Source: JAEXNA01 sp050486105
GTDB lineage: Bacteria > Vulcanimicrobiota > Xenobia > Xenobiales > JADMJV01
Direction: 5' to 3'
DNA: 5,831 nucleotides
Assembly: GCA_050486105.1 (NCBI GenBank)
Contig: JBJHCR010000377.1
Location: forward strand, 1 to 5,831
Shown here: piece after piece, positions 1 through 5,734 of the stretch
Layout: every line of letters begins with the position of its first letter
How positions within the stretch are numbered: the stretch's first letter is position 1
Made by a program: the position numbers and the translations under genes
The notes under the pieces: model-generated
What the model was told of the DNA's origin: nothing
The model's input: the letters and a program-made list of their open reading frames with translations, nothing else
Databases searched by the model: none

Positions 1-960
1 GTTGTTGACCGTGAGTTCCGGGAAAAACTCCATCCGCTCCAAAAGCTCCTGCCCAGGGACCGCCGGGACGGAAAACTGGCCCTTGAAGATGTCTCCCTTT
101 TCCGTGTTGTCTAACCAGCCGGCGTAGAGCGGCTTGCCGTCTGTAGATTTGGCATAAAGCTCTAGAGTGAGATACTCCCCCTTATCGATGATGTGAGTTT
201 GAACACCATCGAGGTCCTCGGCCGGTGGCGTCACCTGAACATGAATGATGACCGGCGCTTCAGGAGTGTGCGAGGACTCTCTCGGGGGCGGACTTTCGAC
301 CGCCGGAGAATTGGCCCCGAAAGTGTTGACTCCCCCGGTGCCTCCCAAGAGCCCCTTTTCAGACTCCACCGCTCCGCTCTGGGAGATGGCTATGGTGTAG
401 GGTTCTCCGGCCGCCGAGAGGCTGTCGCCCGAGAGTTCGATTCCCATGGCCACGATCAGACGGTAGCTCCCGTCGGCCGCTGGGAGTCCGTTTGTGACCG
501 CCGAGCCGTTGGGAGTGAACATGAAGACGTTGTGATTTGCGAAATCTGAGGGAAGCCAGTCGTCGATACGATTCTGCCAGGGAATGGCTTTGGAACCGAG
601 CAAGGCCTGAGCCGGCCCAAAATCAGGACCCGGATAGGTTCCCACAGCGATGGCGCCGTGGGGATAGTCGCCTTGATAGTTGACCACTCTGGTCACCACC
701 GGGTCGGTGTCGCCTTCCAGAGTGAAGAGGGAGCGACTCACTCCTGGGGCAAAAACCACTGCCACGGGGCTGCCCTTGGCAATTGCTTTCTCTCGAGCCA
801 ACCTGAGTTCGGCTGCGACGGCCGTGGCAAGGCCCCTGGAGCCTCCCATGACCGTGCTCCTCTTGAGACCGGTGACGGCAAGAGCCAGGATGATAGTTCC
901 AATCGCCACCACGGCCATCAATTCGAAGAGGCTGAAACCTCTGTTTTGTGCGTTCCGCAT
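1..960 (-). CDS. FimT/GspH-like prepilin, paralog of the propeller-fusion gene; 3' end outside window
   Basis: The frame starts at ATG 960-958 and stays open for 320 codons to the left edge with no stop, so the C-terminus is missing. The N-terminus is a classic class III signal: a short basic leader MRNAQNRG, cleavage after Gly8, Phe+1, then SLFEL with Glu13 at mature position +5, and a hydrophobic helix to about residue 31. After the helix comes GLATAVAAELRLAREKAI (about 43-60), the conserved helix of FimT/GspH pseudopilins. A globular pilin part follows to about residue 205, then a proline-rich linker (about 218-247), then a beta-rich segment (about 250-320). Long stretches match the neighbouring 726-residue protein, for example NVFMFTPNGSAVTNGLP (144-160) against YIFCYLPDGSLITNELP. 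If the architecture is the same, the missing part could carry another propeller; that is inference. A strong ribosome site AAGAGGG lies six bases before ATG. The protein is probably a minor pilin or pseudopilin of the inner membrane or filament. Confidence 0.9.
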   Translation of the reverse strand, partial: MRNAQNRGFSLFELMAVVAIGTIILALAVTGLKRSTVMGGSRGLATAVAAELRLAREKAIAKGSPVAVVFAPGVSRSLFTLEGDTDPVVTRVVNYQGDYPHGAIAVGTYPGPDFGPAQALLGSKAIPWQNRIDDWLPSDFANHNVFMFTPNGSAVTNGLPAADGSYRLIVAMGIELSGDSLSAAGEPYTIAISQSGAVESEKGLLGGTGGVNTFGANSPAVESPPPRESSHTPEAPVIIHVQVTPPAEDLDGVQTHIIDKGEYLTLELYAKSTDGKPLYAGWLDNTEKGDIFKGQFSVPAVPGQELLERMEFFPELTVNN

Positions 961-966
961 TGGTAG

Positions 967-973
967 CCCTCTT
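967..973 (-). promoter_or_regulatory. Ribosome binding site of the 960 start
   Basis: AAGAGGG on the minus strand sits six bases upstream of ATG 960, which fixes this start. The surrounding 18 bases (956-973) match the leader of the first gene of the cluster (5580-5597) at 16 of 18 positions. Confidence 0.6.
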
Positions 974-1045
974 CGCTCTGAGTCCAGCATGATTTCGTAC
1001 CACGCCTTCTTACCTGGACGAGGTGTAACAGAACTGGAATCAAGG

Positions 1046-1079
1046 GGGCGAATTACCGGCCATGTAGCAAGAATCGCCC
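1046..1079 (-). repeat. Inverted repeat at the predicted 5' end of the leader RNA
   Basis: A six-base perfect stem, TCGCCC with GGGCGA, separated by 22 bases, can be extended weakly inward after one mismatch. It begins a few bases from where transcription from the 1083-1111 promoter should start, so the RNA could begin with a hairpin. Such 5' hairpins can stabilise mRNA. The loop is long and the pairing modest, so chance is possible. Confidence 0.3.
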
Positions 1080-1082
1080 TCT

Positions 1083-1111
1083 AGCATAATAAGTTCGTAA
1101 CACAAAGTTAA
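1083..1111 (-). promoter_or_regulatory. Candidate sigma70-type promoter for the 1-960 gene
   Basis: Minus strand -35 TTAACT (1106-1111) and -10 TATGCT (1083-1088) are separated by exactly 17 bases; each matches four of six consensus positions. An overlapping TATTAT lies three bases upstream of the -10. The ten bases TTATGCTAGA around the -10 recur exactly at the promoter of the first gene of the cluster, which supports both. Transcription would start near 1075-1077, giving a leader of about 115 bases. Confidence 0.5.
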
Positions 1112-1283
1112 AATCCCTCATGCTTGGGCCAATCACACCTACGATATTAGGGGCTGTTGACATCCAGCGTTTCAAGCTGAGAGGCAGAGGCAAGACGATT
1201 CTTACACTTGTCCTCGAGCGTTGCCGCCAGCGACACATGTAAAGGGCTTTTTCTGGGGAACCCTTGGGAGAGTCGCGACCTTC

Positions 1284-3464
1284 CTACTCGCTCGGGGGAA
1301 TGAAGATGGCCCGGCGGACGTCGTCGAGAGCCAGGACCGTGGGGGGACCGAAAAAGATGCCGTCCGCGGTGATGCCGGACAAAACATGGGCCTTCAGATC
1401 TTCAGATTCTTCGCCGTCGTAAGAGTCGCCTATGCCATGGCCCGGACCCACTATATAAACCAGCTTTCCGTCGTGAGAGACGTCGGCATAGCTCCGACTA
1501 ACTCCGTTCGCCCAATCGCCATAGTTGGGCCCCAGATCGCGCACCCGCCTATCGCTAGTGACGGCGTCAAAACTGCTATCGTGCTGCATGTCGTAGCTGG
1601 TCACTGGAAAGGACAATAAAAAGGGCCTGTTGGTAATGTTGCTCAAGACCACATACTCTTGACCGTTGTGCATGTAGGAGGTCGGGGCATACAGATAAGG
1701 AGTATTGGGGGGATTAGGAGGCGCCATGGGGAGATAGGGTCCCCAAAACTGCTCAGTGACTGTGCCAGTGTTCAGGTTGAGTGAGCGGATCTCCGTATTA
1801 TGCTCGTAAAGCACATAATCCCCGTCCTGAGACCAACCAGCACGGAGTTTGTTGATCGCGTATCCGTGACCAGTGGTGGAAGGTTGAGAGATGACAAAAG
1901 GGACGCCTGTTAAGTCAGTGCGTGTCACGATCAGCTCTCCCGCGTTCTCGTCTCGGTAAGCGACCCAATCTCCTAGGGGGGACATCGAAACCGAGGTGTA
2001 CTCTCCTGCTGCACCCGTGATGGTTTTCTCGGAACCGCCGTCGACGGAGCGGATCACGATGTGACGGTCGTCGATACCGCCCGGCCCTTCACGAATCAGA
2101 GCCATCTGCGTGCCGTAGCGGTCCAGGGATGGCATCATCTCCTGGACTCCTTCAGGGGAAAGTAAGCGTTCGCCGGTTCCGTCCGGATTCATGCGCCAGA
2201 GCTGCCAAAGGCCGTTGACTCGACGTTCAACGATCATGCTGCCTTGGGGAGACGGCTTCATCTCGAGCTTAGGAATGGGAGAGGTCATAATCTGGGCTTC
2301 GCGCGAGGCGTTCTGCACGTTGACGGTGACGTCGAAAAGCTCTTCGGGCACGGTATTCATAGGGACGGTCCAGCTCCAACTGGCCCGCCAAATTCCGACA
2401 TCGGCAGGCGGCGCTTCGCCGGCACTCCAGACAGGTGCGAAACCGATTTCCGTTGGGATACGGTTGGGGGGGAGATATTCCATGCGGTCAGCCTCATTAT
2501 CGAGTGCTGAGCCGACCTGGTTGGGATGAGTGAAGGTGCCTTCCAGGCCGGTGGAGGAGCCGGGTTCTTGGACCCAGTTGGCGAAAAGTTCGTCCCCTTG
2601 TGGGCAGTAGGCAAAGATCTCCATGGTGACCACCTCACCAGGAATGCAGATGCTTTCATAGATTTTAGTGGGGTCTGGAACGGGGCGGAGGTTCAGCTCG
2701 GAAAGATAAATCTGGGCATTCGAGGGGGCACTGTAGGTTCTGAACTGCGGGCTGGAGGCGTCACCGTCACCAACTCCCGCTGCCAGATCACCCCCTGGAG
2801 TACCCACCACCAAGTCAACCCCTCCGTTGGGAGAGATCAGCAGGGTCCAAGGGTTACTCCCGGAATTGATTTGAACGTTGTTCGGGGCAGATCCCCCAAA
2901 GGTAGGGTAGCTCGCCACCACCACCGCATAACGGCCGTTGGTGGTGGGAAGCTCGTTGGTGATCAGGCTTCCGTCCGGGAGATAACAGAAGATGTAGTCG
3001 TTGCTGTAGTCTTGATCGGGGTCACTGGTGAGCCAGGCCGTCAATTGGGTTTCCCCGAAGTTGAAAAATTTGGCCGAAGCTGGTGGGTCGATAGAGGTGC
3101 CGACATCGGGAGCGCCACCCCAAAGAGAGGCTGCGAAGCCGAGGTTGGGGTAGTCGCCGCTAAAGCCAATCGAGCGGTTAACGTAAGGTGTGTTCCAGCC
3201 GGAGAGGCGATAGAGAGAATTCGCTGCCAGGCTCCCTTCAGTGGGGATGCCCACGGCAACGGGGTGCCCGCCTCGCATGGCGAGTTGCCTTGCTGCTTCA
3301 AACTCTTCCTTGAGCGCGGTAGCCAACCCCAGAGTGGTTCCTTTTTGGGCCGTGGGCTTCATCGCGGTAAGGGAAAGGGCCATGATCATTACGACCAAAC
3401 CCATCACTACACAAAGTTCGATCAGCGAAAGGCCACGAAACGTCTTTTTTCTCAAACTACTCAT
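1284..3464 (-). CDS. FimT/FimU/GspH-like prepilin fused to a C-terminal TolB/PD40-type beta-propeller
   Basis: This 726-residue protein joins three parts. Residues 1-220 are a pseudopilin: basic leader MSSLRKKTFRG, cleavage after Gly11, mature start LSLIE with Glu16 at +5, a hydrophobic helix, then the helix GLATALKEEFEAARQLAMR typical of FimT/GspH. Residues 240-390 form a beta-rich, probably Ig-like, domain shared with the 1-960 gene. Residues 400-715 show repeating blades with an S-x-x-G turn followed by a hydrophobic strand, beginning near 405, 446 (SLDRYGTQMALIRE), 495 (SPLGDWVAYRDE), 545 (SQDGDYVLYEH), 597 and 663 (SHDGKLVYIVG), about 50 residues apart, with LWRMNPDGT at 422-430. This is the pattern of TolB-like/PD40 propellers, here about six blades. 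Usual FimT/GspH proteins are only 150-200 residues. A ribosome site GAGGGG lies ten bases before ATG; the gene follows the PilX-like gene by 62 bases. An acidic loop DSYDGEESED (680-689) could bind metal; that is speculative. The likely role is a filament-tip or cell-surface subunit displaying the propeller. Confidence 0.9.
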   Translation of the reverse strand: MSSLRKKTFRGLSLIELCVVMGLVVMIMALSLTAMKPTAQKGTTLGLATALKEEFEAARQLAMRGGHPVAVGIPTEGSLAANSLYRLSGWNTPYVNRSIGFSGDYPNLGFAASLWGGAPDVGTSIDPPASAKFFNFGETQLTAWLTSDPDQDYSNDYIFCYLPDGSLITNELPTTNGRYAVVVASYPTFGGSAPNNVQINSGSNPWTLLISPNGGVDLVVGTPGGDLAAGVGDGDASSPQFRTYSAPSNAQIYLSELNLRPVPDPTKIYESICIPGEVVTMEIFAYCPQGDELFANWVQEPGSSTGLEGTFTHPNQVGSALDNEADRMEYLPPNRIPTEIGFAPVWSAGEAPPADVGIWRASWSWTVPMNTVPEELFDVTVNVQNASREAQIMTSPIPKLEMKPSPQGSMIVERRVNGLWQLWRMNPDGTGERLLSPEGVQEMMPSLDRYGTQMALIREGPGGIDDRHIVIRSVDGGSEKTITGAAGEYTSVSMSPLGDWVAYRDENAGELIVTRTDLTGVPFVISQPSTTGHGYAINKLRAGWSQDGDYVLYEHNTEIRSLNLNTGTVTEQFWGPYLPMAPPNPPNTPYLYAPTSYMHNGQEYVVLSNITNRPFLLSFPVTSYDMQHDSSFDAVTSDRRVRDLGPNYGDWANGVSRSYADVSHDGKLVYIVGPGHGIGDSYDGEESEDLKAHVLSGITADGIFFGPPTVLALDDVRRAIFIPPSE

Positions 3465-3526
3465 CGAGTGAACACCCCTCAGTTGCTAACTATGATATCA
3501 CAATACTTGCGTTTGCTCTTGTTTTT

Positions 3527-4069
3527 CTACAAGCTTCCCCGGTCTTCGAATCTAATCACCCTCCAATGTACCACGTCGAGTTCGATGTAGAGGACTCTTT
3601 CTGCTAAAATCTCGCCTACCCGCTGGTTGGCCACCTTGCCGATGATGGTAATGGGGTAGATGCTCTGAGGGATGTTGATGAGTGCTTCATGTCCTGCCGG
3701 ATCGGCCGGGTTGGGCATAGCTCCGCTGGAATCCGGTCCAAGAACTGTCGCTTCCCAGCGGGTATCGATCTTCACGGAGTAGTTCCCGACATAGTTCCTA
3801 TCCAGGTCGTACACATCTTCGGAATAGGAAAAAAAGGTTTGGGAGTCGGAAGTGCGAGGAAACAGAATGTCCTTGCCGAGCTTGAGGCGCACGTCCTCCC
3901 AGCCTGCCAGGGCCAGCGCGCGAGCTTGGATGGAGAGAGCCTGAGCTTTGGCGGCACTCATCCTCGAAACCTGAGCCGACATGAGACCAAGACCTAGGGA
4001 GAGCAAGATTGTAAACAAGAGCAGAGCCGCGACGATCAAGGAACCCTTTTCGGAATGTTTTATTGTCAC
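3527..4069 (-). CDS. PilX/GspK-like minor pilin-type protein
   Basis: The frame is 180 codons and starts with GTG at 4069, three bases after the stop of the PilW-like gene, which points to translational coupling. No better ATG start exists, and a G-rich stretch lies about 11 bases upstream. The N-terminus MTIKHSEKG is a basic leader with predicted cleavage after Gly9, followed by SLIVAALLLFTILLSLGLGL as the membrane helix, then SAQVSRMSAAKAQALSIQAR and ALALAGWEDVRLKL. The A/Q-rich helix ending in an ALAG-E-R motif is the hallmark of PilX and GspK. The +5 residue is Ala instead of Glu, which is normal for GspK/PilX-type subunits that sit at the filament tip. Beyond residue 65 the globular part is short and unrecognised; GspK is usually about 300 residues, so PilX is the closer comparison. 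Family assignment rests on the N-terminus and on the neighbours. Confidence 0.82.
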   Translation of the reverse strand: MTIKHSEKGSLIVAALLLFTILLSLGLGLMSAQVSRMSAAKAQALSIQARALALAGWEDVRLKLGKDILFPRTSDSQTFFSYSEDVYDLDRNYVGNYSVKIDTRWEATVLGPDSSGAMPNPADPAGHEALINIPQSIYPITIIGKVANQRVGEILAERVLYIELDVVHWRVIRFEDRGSL

Positions 4070-4072
4070 GTG

Positions 4073-4618
4073 TTAAGGAACCCCCGGGCAAAAGACTTGG
4101 GCCACGAAAGTCTGAACTCTTTTCTGTTCGGCGACAGCCAACCTGACTAGGAAGGTCTTTTCTCTACCGGAAACGGCCGTGACATCAAAAGTGTTGACGT
4201 CGGTGGCAACCGGGGAGGCGACCGAGCCTGTCGCTTGTCGCTGCAGTTTTGAGTCTGTCACGCTATAGGTCACGGTGATCAATTGGTCCGATTGGTAGGC
4301 TCGCGGCCAGCCGGGAGATGAAGGAACCACTCCGGTGACTGGAGCAGGGATACCCATGACTTCAGCCTGGCTGGGGATGACCTTTTGCCAACTGCTCGTG
4401 CTCCCGGTAGAAGGAGCGGTGACCGCTTCTCTCATTTCGCTTGCCAACCGCTCGCAACCCAAGGTCGCACTCTGGATGGCCTCAGATTTCTTGCGCAAGA
4501 ACTTCTGGGTCTCCAAAGTTCGTTGGGTCAGTTGAGCCACCCCAAAGAGGATGACAGAAGCCAAGCCCATCACCACCATGACTTCCATCACACTGAAGCC
4601 GCTCTTAGTTGATAACAT
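4073..4618 (-). CDS. PilW/GspJ-like prepilin
   Basis: This 181-residue protein begins MLSTKSG, with cleavage after Gly7, then FSVMEVMVVMGL with Glu12 at +5 and a hydrophobic helix to about residue 30. The following helix (TQRTLETQKFLRKKSEAIQS) and ERLASEMREAV (56-66) match the GspJ/PilW pattern in which a helix rich in charged residues precedes the beta-sheet domain. Later segments QLITVTYSV (112-120) and KLQRQA (124-129) resemble the paired strands of PilW proteins. Cys55 and Cys177 could form a disulfide outside the cytoplasm. The ATG at 4618 lies inside the last codons of the preceding gene, a 14-base overlap; GTAGGG seven bases upstream is the likely ribosome site. The protein would be a minor pilin or pseudopilin that assembles with the PilV- and PilX-like partners. 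Length fits the family. Confidence 0.85.
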   Translation of the reverse strand: MLSTKSGFSVMEVMVVMGLASVILFGVAQLTQRTLETQKFLRKKSEAIQSATLGCERLASEMREAVTAPSTGSTSSWQKVIPSQAEVMGIPAPVTGVVPSSPGWPRAYQSDQLITVTYSVTDSKLQRQATGSVASPVATDVNTFDVTAVSGREKTFLVRLAVAEQKRVQTFVAQVFCPGVP

Positions 4619-5579
4619 GAGAATACCCTACAATCTCCTTCCCACGGTATCTCACTTTGGCCACCAAAACGATCGCTCCGCTCGACTGCCTGGTCACACG
4701 CACCGAACGGGCACTGGAGTCCAACGGGCGAATTGAAGCGGAGCCTGCACTAGTCGGCCGAATTGTCCATAGGGTGGTGACGTCGGGAATCGGAGAATTG
4801 CTGGGTAAGCGAACCTCTACCGAGTAGTCGGCTGAAGTACCTAGAGAAACGCTTCCGGGGCCGCTAACGACCACCGGCGAAGTCGTAAAGTCGACGGAGG
4901 GATTTGCGGCTTGTTCGATGGAGTCTGCTAGGAGGGAGACCAGTCGATACTGGTACCTACCGTAGGCCCAAGTCACGGTGACCTGCACTAACCTGGCTGA
5001 ATCGGTCATGTCGCGAGTGTAAGGAAAGCTCTGCCACAGCTGATTCTTCTGCTGGTCGTCATTGGGATTGAGAGCGGTGGTGAAGAGAGTACTGCAGGGG
5101 CTGTGAAGGCCCGGCGGGGGATGAACTCGACCGGTTTCCGGTCTTGCTAAGGTGTTCTCGATCTGATCCGTGGTGTTCACCGTAATCAAAAAACCGGGGA
5201 ATTCCGGATAGGAATCGTCGACCACTTCTTGTTCGCTCCAGTTGAGACTATCGAATCCGGTGGTCTTGCACTGTTGGGCTACCCATCCTCTCAAATCTTC
5301 TAGGCGACGCTCGGCAACCATGGCGGCTAAGCGTTCGTTGGTGCTGATGGATTCCCACCGAAGTGAGGCGTCGAACAACTGGGTGGCCGCCATGAAGGCA
5401 AAGAGCATCAAGAAAGAAGCTACTACAGATTCCACCAAGAGCATACCGTGGAGTGAGCGAATTCTCATCGAGAACTTCTTGCGACACAAAATTCGATTCA
5501 ACAAACTCCCGGCCATGCACAAAGAGGCTCTCCCACGGCCGTCAGTTCGAAATGACTGAACCCCTTTTTCTGTGCTCAT
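4605..5579 (-). CDS. PilV/GspI-like prepilin with an extra C-terminal beta-rich (Ig-like?) domain
   Basis: The frame encodes 324 residues from ATG 5579. Prepilin cleavage is predicted after Gly45 (SLHG, then MLLVE with Glu50 at +5), followed by the helix SVVASFLMLFAFMAATQLF. The segment NERLAAMVAERRLEDLR (81-97) is the characteristic PilV/GspI helix, and SARLVQVTVTWAYGRYQYR (194-212) matches the late paired strands of that family. Residues 230-324 are an added region of short valine/serine-rich strands (PVVVSGPGSVSLGTSADYSV at 235-254, WTIRP at 271-275), Ig-like in style. Cys104 and Cys162 might pair. The start is uncertain: from 5579 the leader is 45 residues; an internal ATG at 5468, with AAGAAG seven bases before it, gives the short basic leader MRIRSLHG typical of the family. 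This is the first gene of the cluster, just downstream of a promoter at 5610-5638. It probably is a minor pilin or pseudopilin that nucleates the tip complex. Confidence 0.85.
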   Translation of the reverse strand: MSTEKGVQSFRTDGRGRASLCMAGSLLNRILCRKKFSMRIRSLHGMLLVESVVASFLMLFAFMAATQLFDASLRWESISTNERLAAMVAERRLEDLRGWVAQQCKTTGFDSLNWSEQEVVDDSYPEFPGFLITVNTTDQIENTLARPETGRVHPPPGLHSPCSTLFTTALNPNDDQQKNQLWQSFPYTRDMTDSARLVQVTVTWAYGRYQYRLVSLLADSIEQAANPSVDFTTSPVVVSGPGSVSLGTSADYSVEVRLPSNSPIPDVTTLWTIRPTSAGSASIRPLDSSARSVRVTRQSSGAIVLVAKVRYRGKEIVGYSHVIN

Positions 5580-5597
5580 CGCATCGGTAACCCTCTT
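5576..5597 (-). promoter_or_regulatory. Ribosome site and two-codon mini-ORF overlapping the 5579 start
   Basis: AAGAGGG (5591-5597) is six bases from an ATG at 5584 that encodes only Met-Arg before TGA (ATGCGATGA). That TGA overlaps the ATG at 5579 in an ATGA arrangement, as in translational reinitiation. The same Shine-Dalgarno and ATGCG context (16 of 18 bases) precedes the 1-960 gene, where ATGCG is the true start. Whether the mini-ORF is used is unknown; the ribosome site is at a workable 11 bases from ATG 5579 as well. Confidence 0.4.
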
Positions 5598-5609
5598 GGA
5601 TTCGATTCT

Positions 5610-5638
5610 AGCATAAAAGTATCACCTTGCCTTGTCTA
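5610..5638 (-). promoter_or_regulatory. Candidate sigma70-type promoter of the pilin cluster
   Basis: Minus strand -35 TAGACA (5633-5638, five of six consensus bases) and -10 TATGCT (5610-5615, four of six) are 17 bases apart; TAGAAT overlaps just downstream as an alternative -10. Transcription would begin about 5602-5604, giving a leader of roughly 25 bases to ATG 5579. It is the only good promoter directly upstream of the first gene and would drive the V-W-X-fusion genes together. Confidence 0.6.
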
Positions 5639-5655
5639 TTAACCGGCTCAACTGG

Positions 5656-5685
5656 GCGAAAACTGGAATATTTGGGATTTTTCGC
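5656..5685. repeat. Dyad GCGAAAA-N16-TTTTCGC in the intergenic region
   Basis: A perfect seven-base inverted repeat (5656-5662 with 5679-5685), with an AT-rich centre containing AATATT, lies between the minus-strand promoter (5610-5638) and the plus-strand promoter candidate (5693-5722). Further TTTTCG copies occur at 5709-5714 and 5755-5760, and the ten bases GATTTTTCGC occur exactly at 5676-5685 and 5752-5761. The position fits an operator controlling one or both directions. No regulator family can be named. Confidence 0.4.
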
Positions 5686-5692
5686 TGCCCAA

Positions 5693-5722
5693 GTTACAGA
5701 TTGCGCCCTTTTCGAATATAAT
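5693..5722 (+). promoter_or_regulatory. Candidate divergent plus-strand promoter
   Basis: A perfect -10 TATAAT (5717-5722) is preceded at 18 bases by GTTACA (5693-5698, four of six -35 bases). The start of transcription would fall near 5729-5730, immediately before the open frame at 5735. Confidence 0.4.
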
Positions 5723-5734
5723 TTCGTGACGTAC

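Larger units (their letters stand above)
961..1283. other. Intergenic gap between the two FimT/GspH-like genes
   Basis: These 323 bases hold no convincing gene. The short open frames here lack ribosome sites and recognisable domains. On the minus strand the region contains a sigma70-like promoter (1083-1111) followed by an untranslated leader of about 115 bases with two small inverted repeats: GGGCGA/TCGCCC at 1046-1051 and 1074-1079, and GTCCAG/CTGGAC at 982-987 and 1014-1019. I see no hairpin followed by a T-run that would act as an intrinsic terminator for the upstream propeller-fusion gene, so read-through into the last gene is possible in addition to its own promoter. Confidence 0.6.

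Noticed and set aside
193..1084. Plus-strand open frames over the left prepilin gene, and a 126-codon minus frame at 623-1003
   Set aside because: All overlap the in-frame prepilin coding region in other frames and give arginine/glycine-rich products without motifs.
1053..1238. A 61-codon minus-strand open frame in the gap between the two FimT-like genes
   Set aside because: It has no ribosome site, overlaps the promoter at 1083-1111 and encodes no recognisable sequence.
1225..1283. AAGGG/CCCTT inverted repeat after the propeller-fusion stop as a terminator
   Set aside because: The stem is five bases with a 14-base loop and no T-run follows on the minus strand.
3465..3526. TATCAT box as an internal promoter before the propeller-fusion gene
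   Set aside because: It is five of six for a -10, but no acceptable -35 lies at 16-18 bases; the gap more likely only carries the ribosome site.
2526..3590. A 354-codon plus-strand open frame antisense to the propeller-fusion gene
   Set aside because: It lies almost wholly opposite a gene with a clear prepilin signal, a paralog and propeller repeats. Its product has no recognisable domain, and its length follows from the codon bias of the opposite strand.
3829..3835. Seven-base A/T run in the PilX-like gene as a phase-variation tract
   Set aside because: Seven bases is short for slippage control, the reading frame is intact and the run encodes ordinary Phe-Phe codons.
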